Below are positions 45,727-56,853 of a stretch of 64,000 bases of DNA, piece after piece. Within the stretch, counting starts at the first letter, position 1; each line of letters begins with the position of its first letter. The translations under genes were made by a program, and so were the position numbers. This DNA is from Datura wrightii (taxonomy: Eukaryota > Streptophyta > Magnoliopsida > Solanales > Solanaceae): positions 78,704,001 to 78,768,000 of the forward strand of contig JASDFA010000001.1 of the NCBI GenBank assembly GCA_035772735.1. The letters run 5' to 3'. The notes beneath the pieces were generated by a model. It saw nothing but the letters and a program-made list of their open reading frames with translations. It did not search any database and was not told where the DNA came from.

Positions 45727-48099
45727 TCATTTATCTACTAGGGAGATGGACGATTTGTCCCGATCATGATCATCCCCCCAGTAGTGCTCTACCTTATCCG
45801 GTGGCCTACCTAGTAACTCTCGGGAATCACTCAATCTGTTAGCCTTCCCATGATCAATTACGTTGATCACCGAGAGATCCTTATAAACAGTCGGGAGCTT
45901 AGGTACCTTATACACGTTGAACACTTCGACCTTGTCATGTGCTCGCATCGTGAGTTGACCCGCAGCTACATCGATTAATGCTTTTCCGATTCCCAAAAAG
46001 GGTCTTCCCAAAATAAATGGGACTTCAGCATCTGGTTCAAAGTCCAGAACAATAAAATCGACCGGAAAAATGAGGGAGCCTACTTGCACCAACACATCCT
46101 CAACAATGCCATCCGGCTTAGCCAAAGACCTGTCTGCTAGCTGCAAGATTACCGTTGTAGGTCTAGGACTCCCTAGACCTAACTTTCTGAATACCGAAGA
46201 AGGCATCAGATTTATACTTGCCCCCAAGTCGCATAATCCATGCGCTCGGATACTTTGCCCAATAGTCAGCTGGATAGTGAAACTTCCAGGGTCTTTCAGT
46301 TTTGTGGGCAACCTATTCTGAATACGGGAAGTGCATTCCTCCGTTAAAGCTACCGTGGCATACTCAGTCAAATGACTTTTGTTAGCCACGATGTCTTTAA
46401 TATACTTCGCATATTTTTGCACTCCCTGCAAGACATCAACAAGAGGTAAGTTAACATGTACCTGTTTAAGTACCTCCATGAATTTCTGGAAACACGCCTC
46501 CTCCTTGTGTTTCTTAAGTCGTTGAGGGAACGGGGGTGGAGGCCTTTCTGGTTCAGCTTCTTTACTCTTCCCCTTATCAGAACTTTTCTCTCCCTCAACA
46601 TCTGCTGCTCCTGACTTTTGAGGCGGTCTTTCCGGTTCCACCTCCTTCAATTGTAAACCACTCCTCGTGGTCACTGCATTAACCTGCTTCGGATTTGGAT
46701 CCGTGTCGCTAGGTAGTCCTCCTCTGGGTCTAGTATTTTGGGCACTAGCAAATTGCCCAAACTGATATTCAAGAGCCTTGGTCGCCAATTGATTGTTCTT
46801 CACTTTGGCTGCCAATTTGACATAGTCAGCCTGCAATTGTGCCTGATTAGCGATCATCGTTTTGAACATCTCCTCAATAGTCGGTGATGGTGGTGGAGGA
46901 GGGGCATTGTGATTTCTGAATTGAGCTTGATAATTTTGTTGCCCTCCTTGGTTTATGTGCATACCCTGCCCTGAACTCTGACCTTGTTGATTGTTGCTAC
47001 CCCACGAAAAATTCGGATGGTTCCTCCAATTTGAGTTGTAGCCACCACCAAACTGCTGTTGATTTCTCTGTGCATTGCCCACAAAGTTAACAGAATCAGG
47101 ATTTGCACCACAGCATTCAGCTGAATGCTCACTACTACCACACACTTCACACCACATCTGTTGAACTGCATTGACTGAAGCTGAAGGCTGGTTCAAATTG
47201 ATATTGCTGAAGTGAGTGTTTAATTGATTTTGCAAAGCAGCAATCTGTGCAGCGATAGCTGTGAATCCATCCACTTCAAGAACTCCCACTGCTTTCCTTG
47301 CTCCACCTCTTGAAGAATCTGCATTCCATTCTGGATTGCCTTGTGAAATTCGGTTGAGCAAAGTGTACAGCTCCTCATAAGTCTTCTCCAGCGCTTGCCC
47401 TCCAGCTGTTGAATCTAACAGAATTTTAGTGTGGGGTTCCAAACCCTTAATAAAAGTGTGTACCAAAACCTCATTGGACTGATGATGGTGAGGACAGTCC
47501 CGCAACATGGATTTGAATCTTTCCCAGGCTTGATATAGATTTTCCCCTTCCCTCTGTTTAAAACTTAGGATTTGACTCCTAAGCCTGGCTGTTTTACCAG
47601 AAGGGAAAAATCTAATAAGAAACTTCCGTGCAAGATCATCCCACGTTGATATAGAGTTGGGTGGTTCAGCTTTTAACCACCTCTTGGCTTCACCAAGTAA
47701 GGAAAATGGAAATAAAGTGAGCCGAACATAATCGGGTGACACTCCAGCGGGTATATAAGTGTCACTTATCTCCAAAAAGTTCTGGAGATGTTGTTGTGGA
47801 TCTTCGTGAGGGAGACCGATAAATTGCCCGCTTGTGTGCAAAAGTTGCACCATATTCTGCTTTAATTCAAATCTCCCTCCAGGATCTGGTTTGCGGATGC
47901 TAGAATGGACATTATTAGCGTGTGGGATTGCCACCTCGCGAACCGGCCTTGCTGCTGCTTCATCGGGCACTAAAACTGCCCTAACAACTGGTGGATTTGG
48001 TTGCTCCATCATAGTCTGTTGAAGCAACTGCAGCTTCTTTCGAAGAGCTTCTCTACGTTGACTATGAAATTCACGCTCGGACTCTAAGTAAGATTCCAC
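45727..48099 (-). CDS. Gag-protease with pol tail, nested family 1 copy (790 codons, intact)
   Basis: Single intact frame from ATG 48099 (MESYLESEREFHSQRREALRKK). Basic/coiled start, gag capsid-like domain at about residues 90-250 (VRLTLFPFSLLGEAKRWL, FLIRFFPSGKTARLRSQI, YQAWERFKSMLRDCPHH), one CCHC knuckle at about 316-330 (CEVCGSSEHSAECC), Gln/Asn-rich linker, a Pro/Glu-rich basic stretch, and a retropepsin-type protease at about 600-720 (LCDLGASINLMP, ILGRPFLGIGKALID). The last ~18 codons (YWGDDHDRDKSSISLVDK) equal the integrase C-terminus of the outer copy, so RT-RNase H-integrase were removed with frame retained. It could supply or be packaged by gag particles; replication would need pol in trans (inference). 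Confidence 0.9.
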   Translation of the reverse strand: MESYLESEREFHSQRREALRKKLQLLQQTMMEQPNPPVVRAVLVPDEAAARPVREVAIPHANNVHSSIRKPDPGGRFELKQNMVQLLHTSGQFIGLPHEDPQQHLQNFLEISDTYIPAGVSPDYVRLTLFPFSLLGEAKRWLKAEPPNSISTWDDLARKFLIRFFPSGKTARLRSQILSFKQREGENLYQAWERFKSMLRDCPHHHQSNEVLVHTFIKGLEPHTKILLDSTAGGQALEKTYEELYTLLNRISQGNPEWNADSSRGGARKAVGVLEVDGFTAIAAQIAALQNQLNTHFSNINLNQPSASVNAVQQMWCEVCGSSEHSAECCGANPDSVNFVGNAQRNQQQFGGGYNSNWRNHPNFSWGSNNQQGQSSGQGMHINQGGQQNYQAQFRNHNAPPPPPSPTIEEMFKTMIANQAQLQADYVKLAAKVKNNQLATKALEYQFGQFASAQNTRPRGGLPSDTDPNPKQVNAVTTRSGLQLKEVEPERPPQKSGAADVEGEKSSDKGKSKEAEPERPPPPFPQRLKKHKEEACFQKFMEVLKQVHVNLPLVDVLQGVQKYAKYIKDIVANKSHLTEYATVALTEECTSRIQNRLPTKLKDPGSFTIQLTIGQSIRAHGLCDLGASINLMPSSVFRKLGLGSPRPTTVILQLADRSLAKPDGIVEDVLVQVGSLIFPVDFIVLDFEPDAEVPFILGRPFLGIGKALIDVAAGQLTMRAHDKVEVFNVYKVPKLPTVYKDLSVINVIDHGKANRLSDSRELLGRPPDKVEHYWGDDHDRDKSSISLVDK

Positions 48100-48238
48100 C
48101 AGATCTTTGTCCCTTGCCAGTGTTCACAGAAACAAAATCTGCAAAATACAGGCTAAGACCAAGTTGTTAACACTTAAGAAAATAAAAATACAAATACAGT
48201 AAATTTACACTAAACACAATTTTACAAATCGCCTAGCC

Positions 48239-48256
48239 TCCCCGGCAACGGCGCCA
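48239..48256 (-). promoter_or_regulatory. Primer binding site of nested copy
   Basis: TGGCGCCGTTGCCGGGGA on the - strand, six bases after the LTR. This is the site typical of Athila/Tat elements, generally assigned to tRNA-Asp. Identical in the outer copy. Confidence 0.88.
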
Positions 48257-48262
48257 AAAACT

Positions 48263-49710
48263 TGCTCGGTGCTTTGGGGTACGGGTAAAAACCGACACGC
48301 AAGTGCACGTGGTCAAACAAGTAATAAAGTGGCTAAGTAGCCAAGTATCGATCCAAGGAGGCTCAAGATATGTAAAATTGCCTAATTTACTATATTTCTA
48401 TTTAACTTCTAATTATGCTAACAACAACGTACCCAAGAGTAATTGAATTTTTGTTTCTAAACTATATACTACAATTAATACAAACTATTTACTTTTGAAT
48501 TCAGACAATGGATATGAACATGCCAAGGTTAAGAACAAGTAATGAACTTGATAATCATGATAATTTTGGTTAATTCTCTTCTTCATGTTGCTAGCCAAGA
48601 ACATTTGCCTAGAAATTAAAACTCTCGTATTTAATTTCACTTTAGAATCATAAACCATCCGTCTACATTTCTGTGATCAAATGCAATTTATGACCTAGCA
48701 CTACAATTCCGGTTCCTAAATTGACTAATACGGCTTCCAAGTATATTTCTATCAGGAAAGCACATCAAAACCCAATTTTCCCAAATCAAGTTAAGAACAA
48801 TACCCTATTAATTCACAACTTTCCAATTTCTTGCTCTCTCGAGTGAAACTAGACTTTTTAGATATACATTAATGTTGCCCAATCACTAATGCAGTAAAGA
48901 ACAAGAATTAATAGAGCAACATTAAAGGAGAAGAATAAACCATATCAATGAAAATCAGAATTCATTACACATGTTCAAAACCTCAGCAAGAAAGAGAATT
49001 AGCCACTCATTCTTGGATTGATCATCCTAAAATGAGTGTAAATCATACGTACAATTGATAGAAAGAAGAAAGGAAGAGAAGAAATCCCTTAGCTTTTCCA
49101 ATCTTCAACTGCTACTAACCCACGTTCCTGCTCTCCACTTCTGAACTCAGTCTAAAAACTGAAAACTACTTAAAATAAACCTAAGTGTGCTATTTATACT
49201 AGTGGGAAATTTTTCCCGGAATAACAAGCAACGTGTCACGGAGGCCAACGCGGAGCAATGCCTCCGTGACACGGCGTGGACGCGGACCCTCATTGGAATT
49301 TCCAGGGTCCAGTAATTTAACCTCAACGTGGCACGGAGGCCATCGCGGAGGCCTATCTCCGTGCCACGGAGCTGACGCGCAGGCACACTGGAAATTGCAA
49401 ATTTAATTCCTGCTCAGGCAGTGTGCTACCGCGATGGTAGCATGGCACGGAGCCATCACGGAGCCCCTATAAATCCTGCATTCCCGGGTCTTTTCCACGC
49501 TCGCATCCAAGTCCAACTCCGACATAGTTCCAACATGCATTTTAGCTCCTAAAAATCACATTTTCCTGCAAAACAAATGCTAATCATGTTGGTTAGTATA
49601 AATTCGCATTTTATTACCAATTACATGATATTATATACACATTGCACAACAAACAAGGTAAAAATGATACGTTTGAGTATCACTTGGGCATATAAATCTG
49701 CCCAAGATCA
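48263..49710 (-). repeat. 5' LTR of nested family 1 copy
   Basis: 1448 bp, TG...CA. - strand U3 begins at 49710. Two U3 hairpins (about 49232-49275 and 49327-49372), TATA box TATAAATAG at 49190-49198, R/U5 with a TATCGATCC-containing block near the 3' end. Confidence 0.92.
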
Positions 49711-49715
49711 GGCTC
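49711..49715. repeat. Target site duplication of nested family 1 copy, right
   Basis: GGCTC, identical to 39799-39803. Confidence 0.88.
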
Positions 49716-52377
49716 CTATTTCCATGAATATCCTGTGTGTGCAGAAAGATGGATTGATACCCTGGATATCAGACATTTGCCAACCCATTGCCTTCTTCCA
49801 TTTCTTTAAGACCCCCAATGCTGCCTTTTCCTGTTCCTCAGTCAAGTCTGCAGAGATGATAACTGGTAACGTCCCCCTCCCCTAAAAAGATATATTTTAG
49901 ATTGGAAGGCAATTCTTTCAGTTCCAACTTCGGTGCTTCCTCAATAGAAGGTTTCGGCAACGGCTCTAGTGATCTCATCAATGACTGAAATTCATTTCTC
50001 CTCGGATGATGAAGTGCTCCATTCAACAATTGGACCATCCCACAAGCTTCACTATCCCCAAAATGATCAGAATGTGTCAACGCTCTTTCTAATGGGTCTA
50101 GAGATTCAATAACCTGCCTAATTTCTCCCTGTTCAACCACACTAATTTCTGCAAGCTCCTCATCTATGGCTGGCAGCTTCATGGCTTTTAACACATCAAA
50201 TACCTCTACCTTGTCATGTGCTTGCATTGTAAGTTTACCCGCAGCGACATCAATTAATGCTTTTCCGGTTGCCAAAAAGGGACGTCCCAAAATAAATGGG
50301 ACTTCAGCATCTGGTTCAAAGTCCAGAACAATAAAATCGACCAGAAAAATGAGGGAGCCCACTTGCACTAACACATCCTCAACAATACCATCCGGTTTAG
50401 CTAAGGACCTGTCCGCTAGCTGCAAGATTACTGTGGTAGGTCTAGGACTCCCTAGACCTAACTTTCTGAACACCGAAGATGGCATCAGATTTATACTTGC
50501 CCCCAAGTCGCATAATCCACGAGCTCGGATACTTTGCCCAATAGTCAGCTGGATAGTAAAACTTCCAGGGTCTTTCAGTTTCGTGGGCAGTCTATTCTGA
50601 ATCCGGGAAGTGCATTCCTCCGTTAAAGCCACTGTGGCATACTCAGTCAAGTGACTTTTGTTAGCCACGATGTCTTTAATATATTTTGCATACTTTGGCA
50701 CTCCCTGCAAGACATCAACAAGAGGTAAGTTAACATGTACCTGTTTAAGTATCTCCATGAATTTCTGGAAACACGCCTCCTCCTTGTGTTTCTTAAGTCG
50801 TTGAGGGAACGGGGGTGGAGGCCTTTCTGATTCTGTTTCTTTAGTCTTCCCCCTATCAGAACTTTGTTCCTCCTCAACATCTGCTGCTCCTGACTTTTGA
50901 GGCAGTCTTTCCGGTTCCACCTCCTTCAACTGTAAGCCACTCCTCGTGGTCACTGCATTAACCTGCTTCGGATTAGGATCCGTGTCGCTAGGTAGTCCTC
51001 CTCTGGGTCTTGTATTTTGGGCACTAGCAAATTGCCCAAACTGATATTCAAGGGCCTGGGTCGCCAATTGATTGTTCTTCACTTCAGCTGCCAATTTAAC
51101 ATAGTCAGCCTGCAATTGTGCCTGATTAGCGATCATGGTTTTGAACATCTCCTCAATAGTCGGTGATGGTGGTGGAGGAGGGGCATTGTGATTTCTGAAT
51201 TGAGCTTGATAGTTTTGTTGCCCTCCTTGATTTCTCTCCATACCCTGACCAGAACTTTGTCCTTGTTGGTTGTTGCTACCCCACGAAAAATTCGGATGGT
51301 TCCTCCAATTTGAGTTGTAGCCACTACCAAACTGCTGCTGATTTCTCTGTGCATTGCCCACAAAGTTAACAGAATCAGGATTTGCACCACAGCATTCAGC
51401 TGAATGCTCACTACTACCACACACTTCACACCACATCTGCTGGACTGCATTGACGAAGCTGAAGGCTGGTTCAAGTTCATATTGCTGAAGTGAGTGTTTA
51501 ACTGATTTTGCAAAGCAGCTATCTGTGCAGCGATAGTTGTTAATCCATCCACTTCAAGCACTCCCGCTGCTTTCCTTGCTCCACCTCGAGATGAATCTGC
51601 ATTCCATTCTGGATTGCCTTGTGAAATTCGGTTGAGCAAAGTGTACAGCTCCTCGTAAGTCTTTTCCAGTGCTTGCCCTCCAGCTGCTGAATCTAACAGA
51701 ATTTTAGTGTGGGGTTCCAAACCCTCAATAAATGTGTTTACCAACACCTCATTGGACTGGTGATGATGAGGACAGTCCCGCAACATGGATTTAAATCTTT
51801 CCTAGGCTTGATATAGATTTTCTCCCTCCCTCTGTTTAAAACTTAGAATTTGATTTCTAAGTCTGGCTGTTTTACCAGAAGGGAAAAATTTGATAAAAAA
51901 CTTTTGTGCAAGATCATCCCACGTTAATATAGAATTGGGTGGTTCAGCTTTTAACCACCTCTTGGCTTCACCAAGTAAGGAAAATGGAAATAAGGTGAGC
52001 CGAACATAATCAGGTGACACTCCAGCGGGTATATAAGTGTCACTTATCTCCAAAAAGTTTTGGAGATGTTGTTGTGGATCTTCATGAGGGAGACCGGTAA
52101 ACTGCCCTCTTGTGTGCAAGAGTTACACCATATTCTGCTTTAATTCAAACCTCCCTCCAGGCTCTGGTTTGCGGATACTAGAATGTACATTGTTGGCGTG
52201 TGGGATTGCCACCTCGCGAACCGGCCTTGCTGCTGCTTCATCGGGCACTAACACTGCCCGCACAACTGGTGGATGTTGTTGCTCCATCATAGACTGTTTA
52301 AGCAACTGCAGCTTCTTTCTTAGAGCTTCTCTGCGTTGACTATGAAATTCACGTTCAGGCTCTAAGTAAGATTCCAC
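49711..52377 (-). pseudogene. Outer family 1 gag-protease and start of RT linker (broken)
   Basis: Same protein as the nested 790-codon frame but with lesions: TAA at about 52121 (after ELKQNMV), TAG at about 51801 (Trp of YQAWERF), a one-base deletion near 51455 just before the CCHC knuckle, and a frameshift near 49870 after IFLGEGDV. The frames between are open: 52377-52123, 52119-51802, 51786-51460 and 51436-49838. CCHC (CEVCGSSEHSAECC) and protease motifs (LCDLGASINLMP, ILGRPFLATGK) are intact. After the protease it continues, unlike the nested copy, into the linker preceding RT and is cut at 49711 by the nested element. Confidence 0.88.
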
Positions 52378-52517
52378 CAGCTCTTTGTCCCTTGCCAGTG
52401 TTCACAGAAACAAAATCTGCAAAATACAGGCTAAGACCAAGTTGTTAACACTTTAAGAAAATAAAAATAAAAATACAGTAAATTTACACTAAACACAATT
52501 TCACAAATCGCCTAGCC

Positions 52518-52535
52518 TCCCCGGCAACGGCGCCA
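52518..52535 (-). promoter_or_regulatory. Primer binding site of outer family 1 copy
   Basis: TGGCGCCGTTGCCGGGGA on the - strand, six bases from the LTR end. Confidence 0.88.
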
Positions 52536-52541
52536 AAAACT

Positions 52542-53974
52542 TGTTCGGTGCGTTGTTGGGGTTATAAAACCGACACGCAAGTGCACGTGGTCAAACAAGT
52601 AATAAAGTGGCTAAGTAAGCCAAGTATCGATCCAAGGAGGCTCAGGGTATGTAAAAATTGCCTAAGTATACTATATTCTTATTTTACTTCTAACTATCGA
52701 ACAACAACGTAACCAACAGTTAATTGAGTTTTTGTTTATAAAATATATACTAAAACTATTAACAATTATTTACTATGAATTTAAACTATGGATATGAGCA
52801 TGCCAAGGTTAAGAACAAGTAATGAATTTGATTGTAATAATAATTCGGTTAATCTCTTCTTCATGTTGCTAACCAAGAACATTAGCCTAGAAATTAAAAC
52901 TCTCGTATTTAATTTCACTTAAGAATCATAAACCATTAGTCTACATTTCTGTGATCAAATGCAATTTACGACCTAGCAATACAATTCCGGTTCCTCAATT
53001 GACTAATACGGCTTTCAAGTATATTTCTATCAGGAAAGCACATCAAAACCCAATTTTCCCAAATCAAGTTAAGAACAATACCCTATTAATTCACAACTTT
53101 CCAATTTCTTGCTCTTTCGAGTGAAATTGGACTTTTTAGATGTACATTAATGTCGGCCACACACTAATGCAGTAAGAACAAGAATTAATAGAACAACATG
53201 GAAGAAGAAGAAGAAAACCATATCAATTATAATCAAAATTCATTACAAGTGTCAAAACCTCAGCAAGAAAGAGAATTAGCCACTCATTTGTGGATTGATC
53301 ATCCTAAAATGAGTGTAAATCATACGTACAATTGATAGAAAGAAGAAAAGAAGAGAAGAAATCCCTTAGCTTTTTCGTTCCTCAACTGCTCCTAACCCAC
53401 GTCCTTGCTCTCCACTTCTGAACTCAGTCTAAAAACTAAAAACTGATTAAAATAAACCTAAGTGTTCTATTTATACTAGTGGGAAATTTTTCCCGGAATA
53501 ACAAGCAACGTGTCACGGAGGCCAACGCGGAGCACTGCCTCCGTGACACGGCGTGGACGCGGACCTTCACTGGAATTTCAGGGTCCGGTAAATTAGCCTC
53601 AACGTGGCACGGAGGCCTCTCTCCGTGCCACGGAGCTGACGCGATGGCACACTGGAATTTGCCATTTTAATTCCTGTCCAGGCAGTGTGCTACCGCGATG
53701 GTAGCGTGGCACGGCTCCATCGCGGAGCCCCTATAAATTGTGCATTCCAATGTCTTTTCCACGCTCGCATCCAAGTCCAACTCCGATATAGTTCCAACAT
53801 GCATTTTAGCTCCTAAAAATCACATTTACCTGCAAAACAAATGCTAATCATGTTGGTTAGTATAAATTCGCATTTTATTACCGATTACATGATATTATAT
53901 ACACATTGCACAACAAACAAGGTAAAATTGATACGTTGGAGTATCACTTGGGCATATAAATCTGCCCAAGATCA
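52542..53974 (-). repeat. 5' LTR of outer family 1 copy
   Basis: 1433 bp, partner of 31160-32605. The second U3 hairpin lacks 13 bp of its loop (GGAGGCCTCTCTCC where the partner has GGAGGCCAACGCGGAGGCC), a deletion between direct GGAGGCC repeats. TATA box at 53467-53475. Confidence 0.92.
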
Positions 53975-53979
53975 TGGGT
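53975..53979. repeat. Target site duplication of outer family 1 copy, right
   Basis: TGGGT, identical to 31155-31159. Confidence 0.88.
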
Positions 53980-55430
53980 CATGATAAAGGCTAGGAGTAA
54001 GGGTAAGACAATTATTTGGCTCTAGTGACTAGGTCCTCTCTAGTTCCTTTATGTGAACACTTCAACCCTTCCCATCTGACTTTTTTTTATATCGCTTTAC
54101 CTTATTCCTCCGTTCACAACCATTTTTCTCTTTTATTTTTCAAAGATCTTCCTTGTAGCTCCTTTGTCTATCACATTAAGCCTTGTCTAATCAAGAGATA
54201 ACATCATTCCACTTCTCTTTTCTCTTTTGGTATCTTAAAGTTCCTTAGCTCATCATTTCATTATTTTTCCGCAATTTGGTGCTACCATAGATTTATGTTT
54301 CTTATTTATAACCCTTTCTTGAAGACCCCCAAACTTAGGCTCTTTGCCTCTTACTCACAGATTTTCTTATCTCTCCTTAGGCCTTCGAGCCCACATTTTT
54401 TTCTTTTCATTTTCTCACCACTAGCAATTAGGGAGGATGGGTTCCAAGAAGAGGGAATCAAGAAGGGAAATCGGTTTGTAATGCGGTTTCAAACAATAAA
54501 TAGTTCAAAATTCTCAACATTGGCTAGCAATGGAAGATATTTCGGAAGCCATTTTGGGTTGAGTGACTAGTCAACTGAAAGCCTAAAATCATGTTCTAAG
54601 TGCAGCTACATCTAGGATTTCGCCTTGAGTCACACTTAGGGAAAGTTCTAGATAAGAAGCTATGCATGAGATTTACAAAGATCCTTACTACACAAGGCAT
54701 CACACCTAAAGATTCCATAAAAGTCATTATCATCACAAGATATTGATTCAATACATTAGAAAATGCGAATTCATAAGCCAAACAAGGAATCTACAATGTA
54801 TGAAAGAAGAGTGTTGCATTTCTCATTTCAAATGCCCATTTTTTTATATCTCAATTTCATTCCACATTTCAAAATTGTTGGTAGCACCTCTCATAACAAC
54901 TCCACAGAAGACTCAAGAAAGACATGGCATATTTCCTTAAGAGAATCGCCTCACAATCTATCATCCGGAAGTGCCAAACCGATTTGACAATAAAGGAAAA
55001 GAAAAATAAAAAATGCTCCTTGAAAAAGCACCGCGGTATGGAGAAAACTCTTGGAGTTTGATTACTATTCTCTACTATTTACCTAGGCAAACAAAAGAGT
55101 TTGGGTCACAAAATGACATTTTGTGATTCAAAGAAAGGACCCATTTTCTGGCACTAACACACTAACATAGTTCATTTCATTCATTCAAAATTTCATCAAC
55201 ACAACCAGCCCAACAAGGGAAATCATCACAATACTAACAAAACTTATGAACCCGACAAAGACTCACGACTCTTCATCGATAATCAAAAACAAAAGCCCGA
55301 CAAGGGCTCCATCCAAACATCAATAAAATAAGACATAAACGCTCCCCCCCCCCCAGATAAAACACTCATCCCACCCCAAACTTAAAGTCTATATTTTCCC
55401 CAATGTAGGCATTCAAAATAAAGGGGGTGT
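53980..55430 (-). other. Family 2 3' untranslated region, right part
   Basis: Continuation of 30578-31154 after the outer family 1 insertion. Gene-free; includes an 11-base C run at 55344-55354. The end next to ORF2 (CACCCCAAACTTAAAGTC...GGGGTGTGAGACTCCCTGA on the + strand) parallels the sequence just after ORF2 in family 1 (CCACACTTAAATCG...GGTGGTGGAACTCCCTGA), supporting common descent of the two families. Confidence 0.55.
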
Positions 55431-55439
55431 GAGACTCCC

Positions 55440-56847
55440 TGAGTGGGTCACTCCTCATCATCCACGTCATAGTATTCACCTGCTCCTGCCTCACCATCAA
55501 AGCCTGCATCACCTGGATCTTCAGCGTCATCTCCCAAGCTCTCAAACAAATCATCTAGAGGGACTCGAATTGTAGAAGGGGCAGCTATTGCAGCGTCAAG
55601 AGAACTTAAATCAGGCACCTCCACGGATGTCTGATTTTTCCACTCCCTTACTTCAGTTCAGAGAGAGGTGATAGCCCCCTCCATAGCATCTACCCATTTG
55701 CACAGCATGGTTAGACTCTCATACATAGACTTTATTTCTCTTTTTGAAGCTGACTCTCATGAGAGTTGGTCATTTCCACCAGCTTCTGGAGACCGCTTGA
55801 TTGGGAAGATGTTGGAGGGGCTGACGCTCCTGGCATAGGTATGTTGCTAGAGGTATGTCCTGAAGCTTCTTGGTGAGGCATATTCAAATCTGGGGCTTGG
55901 GGAGACTTCTCAAAACCATGAAAACCCTCTGGCAAATCAAAAGCCTGCATCCACTTCCTCTTGACTATGATTGCCTCAGTGTCTCTTTTCCAGTCTAATA
56001 TGATTATACCCGAAGTAGGAACAGGGGTATTATCCATGAATAATGGAACTCCAGCTTGCAAGCACAGTTGAGAAATAAGCGTGGCATATGGCATGGATGT
56101 GTTGGCCTGTCTTGCTTTCCTCTTCATTTGCTGATTTACAATCTCCCCAAAGTTTATGGGACCTCTTTCATGATACAAGCTATAAGAATAGTTGCTTCTA
56201 AGATGAATCCATGCTCATTTTTAGAAGGTATGATGAGGCCACAGATGAAATCTAGCCATAACTCAGCCTCAAATTTCAGATCATTGCGAGAAATTTCGCC
56301 GCCCATAGTAGCCCAAAAAGGTGTGTCTGCCGCAATAATAGGAGCTATCCATGTGAATTGATTCTTCATGTCAGCAATCCTAGCCATGTAATCTGAGCCA
56401 ATGTCAATCTCTTCCTACCAGAAAAGAAGGCAGTTGGAGTGATGTCCACCTCCACCCCTCGCACCATGACCGAAGGTAGGCAAGGGAATTCATCGACTTT
56501 GACTGTGTAGTTCATACTTTCCTGCCTAGCCTGGTAAGAAGTGTAGAATTCTGGAACCAAGCTTGGATAATAGTCTGGGAGAGGATTGGAGAAAGTGTGT
56601 CATTGCCTGTCTGTGAACTGAGCGGTAATGTTGGGACAGTCACCGTGCAGCCCCACCACGTCAAACCTCTTTTCTACGGTGATTGATTGGCCCTTCCAGA
56701 TGGTGTAGTACCCCTTCCTATCGGGCATACAAACATAATGGCCTCCCTAGAGTTGGCGGGCATTATGGAGTCCTTTTCCTTTCCTTTTCCCTTTGTGGAT
56801 GAAGAAGTTGGATCTTTTCCCTTACCGGTGTTCCTGGATGAAGTCAT
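55440..56847 (-). pseudogene. ORF2 of family 2 (diverged relative of family 1 ORF2, broken)
   Basis: Start ATG at 56847 (MTSSRNTGKGKDPTSSS), similar to MASRQDKGKGASTSG of family 1. Frames 56847-56674, 56560-56366, 56387-56154, 56178-55732 and 55554-55440 show VPEFYTSY, PSVMVRGVEVDITPTAF, FEAELWLDFICGLIIPSKN, and INFGEIVNQQMKRKA...LISQLCLQAGVPL; these are the standard blocks of plant Transposase_32-type proteins (VREFYAN / VRGVEVDFSP / LWLKFV..LLP / LC..AGV, from memory). Several frameshifts and stops separate them. The C-terminus is Ser/Gln rich then acidic (55440-55554 encodes many Asp/Glu). Confidence 0.75.
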
Positions 56848-56850
56848 TTT

Positions 56851-56853
56851 CTG
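56851..56853 (-). promoter_or_regulatory. Candidate 3' splice site before family 2 ORF2
   Basis: CACTGTGTTTGCAG/AAAATG on the - strand: a strong acceptor-like sequence three bases before the ORF2 ATG, the same arrangement as in family 1. Confidence 0.5.

Larger units (their letters stand above)
39804..49710 (-). mobile_element. Nested family 1 derivative (9.9 kb), non-autonomous, inside the outer copy's pol
   Basis: Complete element on the - strand with LTRs at 48263-49710 (5') and 39804-41248 (3'), perfect 5-bp duplication GGCTC, primer site, one 790-codon gag-protease frame, spacer, ORF2 and 3' untranslated region. It has no RT, RNase H or integrase: the gag-protease frame runs directly into the last codons of pol. 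The length difference from the outer copy (12.9 kb) is about 3.0 kb. The LTRs differ at only a handful of sites by eye, so the insertion is young. Confidence 0.92.
31160..53974 (-). mobile_element. Family 1 Athila element, outer copy (12.9 kb without its nested insertion)
   Basis: Complete Athila-type element on the - strand: 5' LTR (52542-53974), primer site, gag-protease (52377-49711), pol (39803-37118), spacer with internal promoter-like module, ORF2 (35709-34489), 1.9-kb 3' untranslated region, 3' LTR (31160-32605). Athila affinity comes from the primer site, the DLGASINLMP protease motif and the LFNSRLKLFPGKL integrase C-terminus. The nested copy occupies 39804-49715 including its duplication. 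Gag-pol carries five lesions (two stops, three frameshifts); ORF2 is intact. Confidence 0.92.

Noticed and set aside
46070..46321. + strand frames inside gag-protease (also 50166-50600, 47834-48022, 52112-52339)
   Set aside because: Antisense shadows of the protease and gag; no independent support.
48239..48256. Possible tRNA gene remnant at GGCAACGGCGCCA
   Set aside because: Only the 3'-end complement is present and it lies six bases from the LTR, so it is a primer binding site.
53980..54570. Frames 54016-54201 and 54295-54570 as small host genes
   Set aside because: They lie in the family 2 3' untranslated region, in antisense, with biased T-rich composition and no motif.
55344..55354. 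C11 homopolymer as a functional G-quadruplex or polypurine tract
   Set aside because: It is not next to an LTR and there is a single run only; homopolymer length may also be a sequencing artefact.
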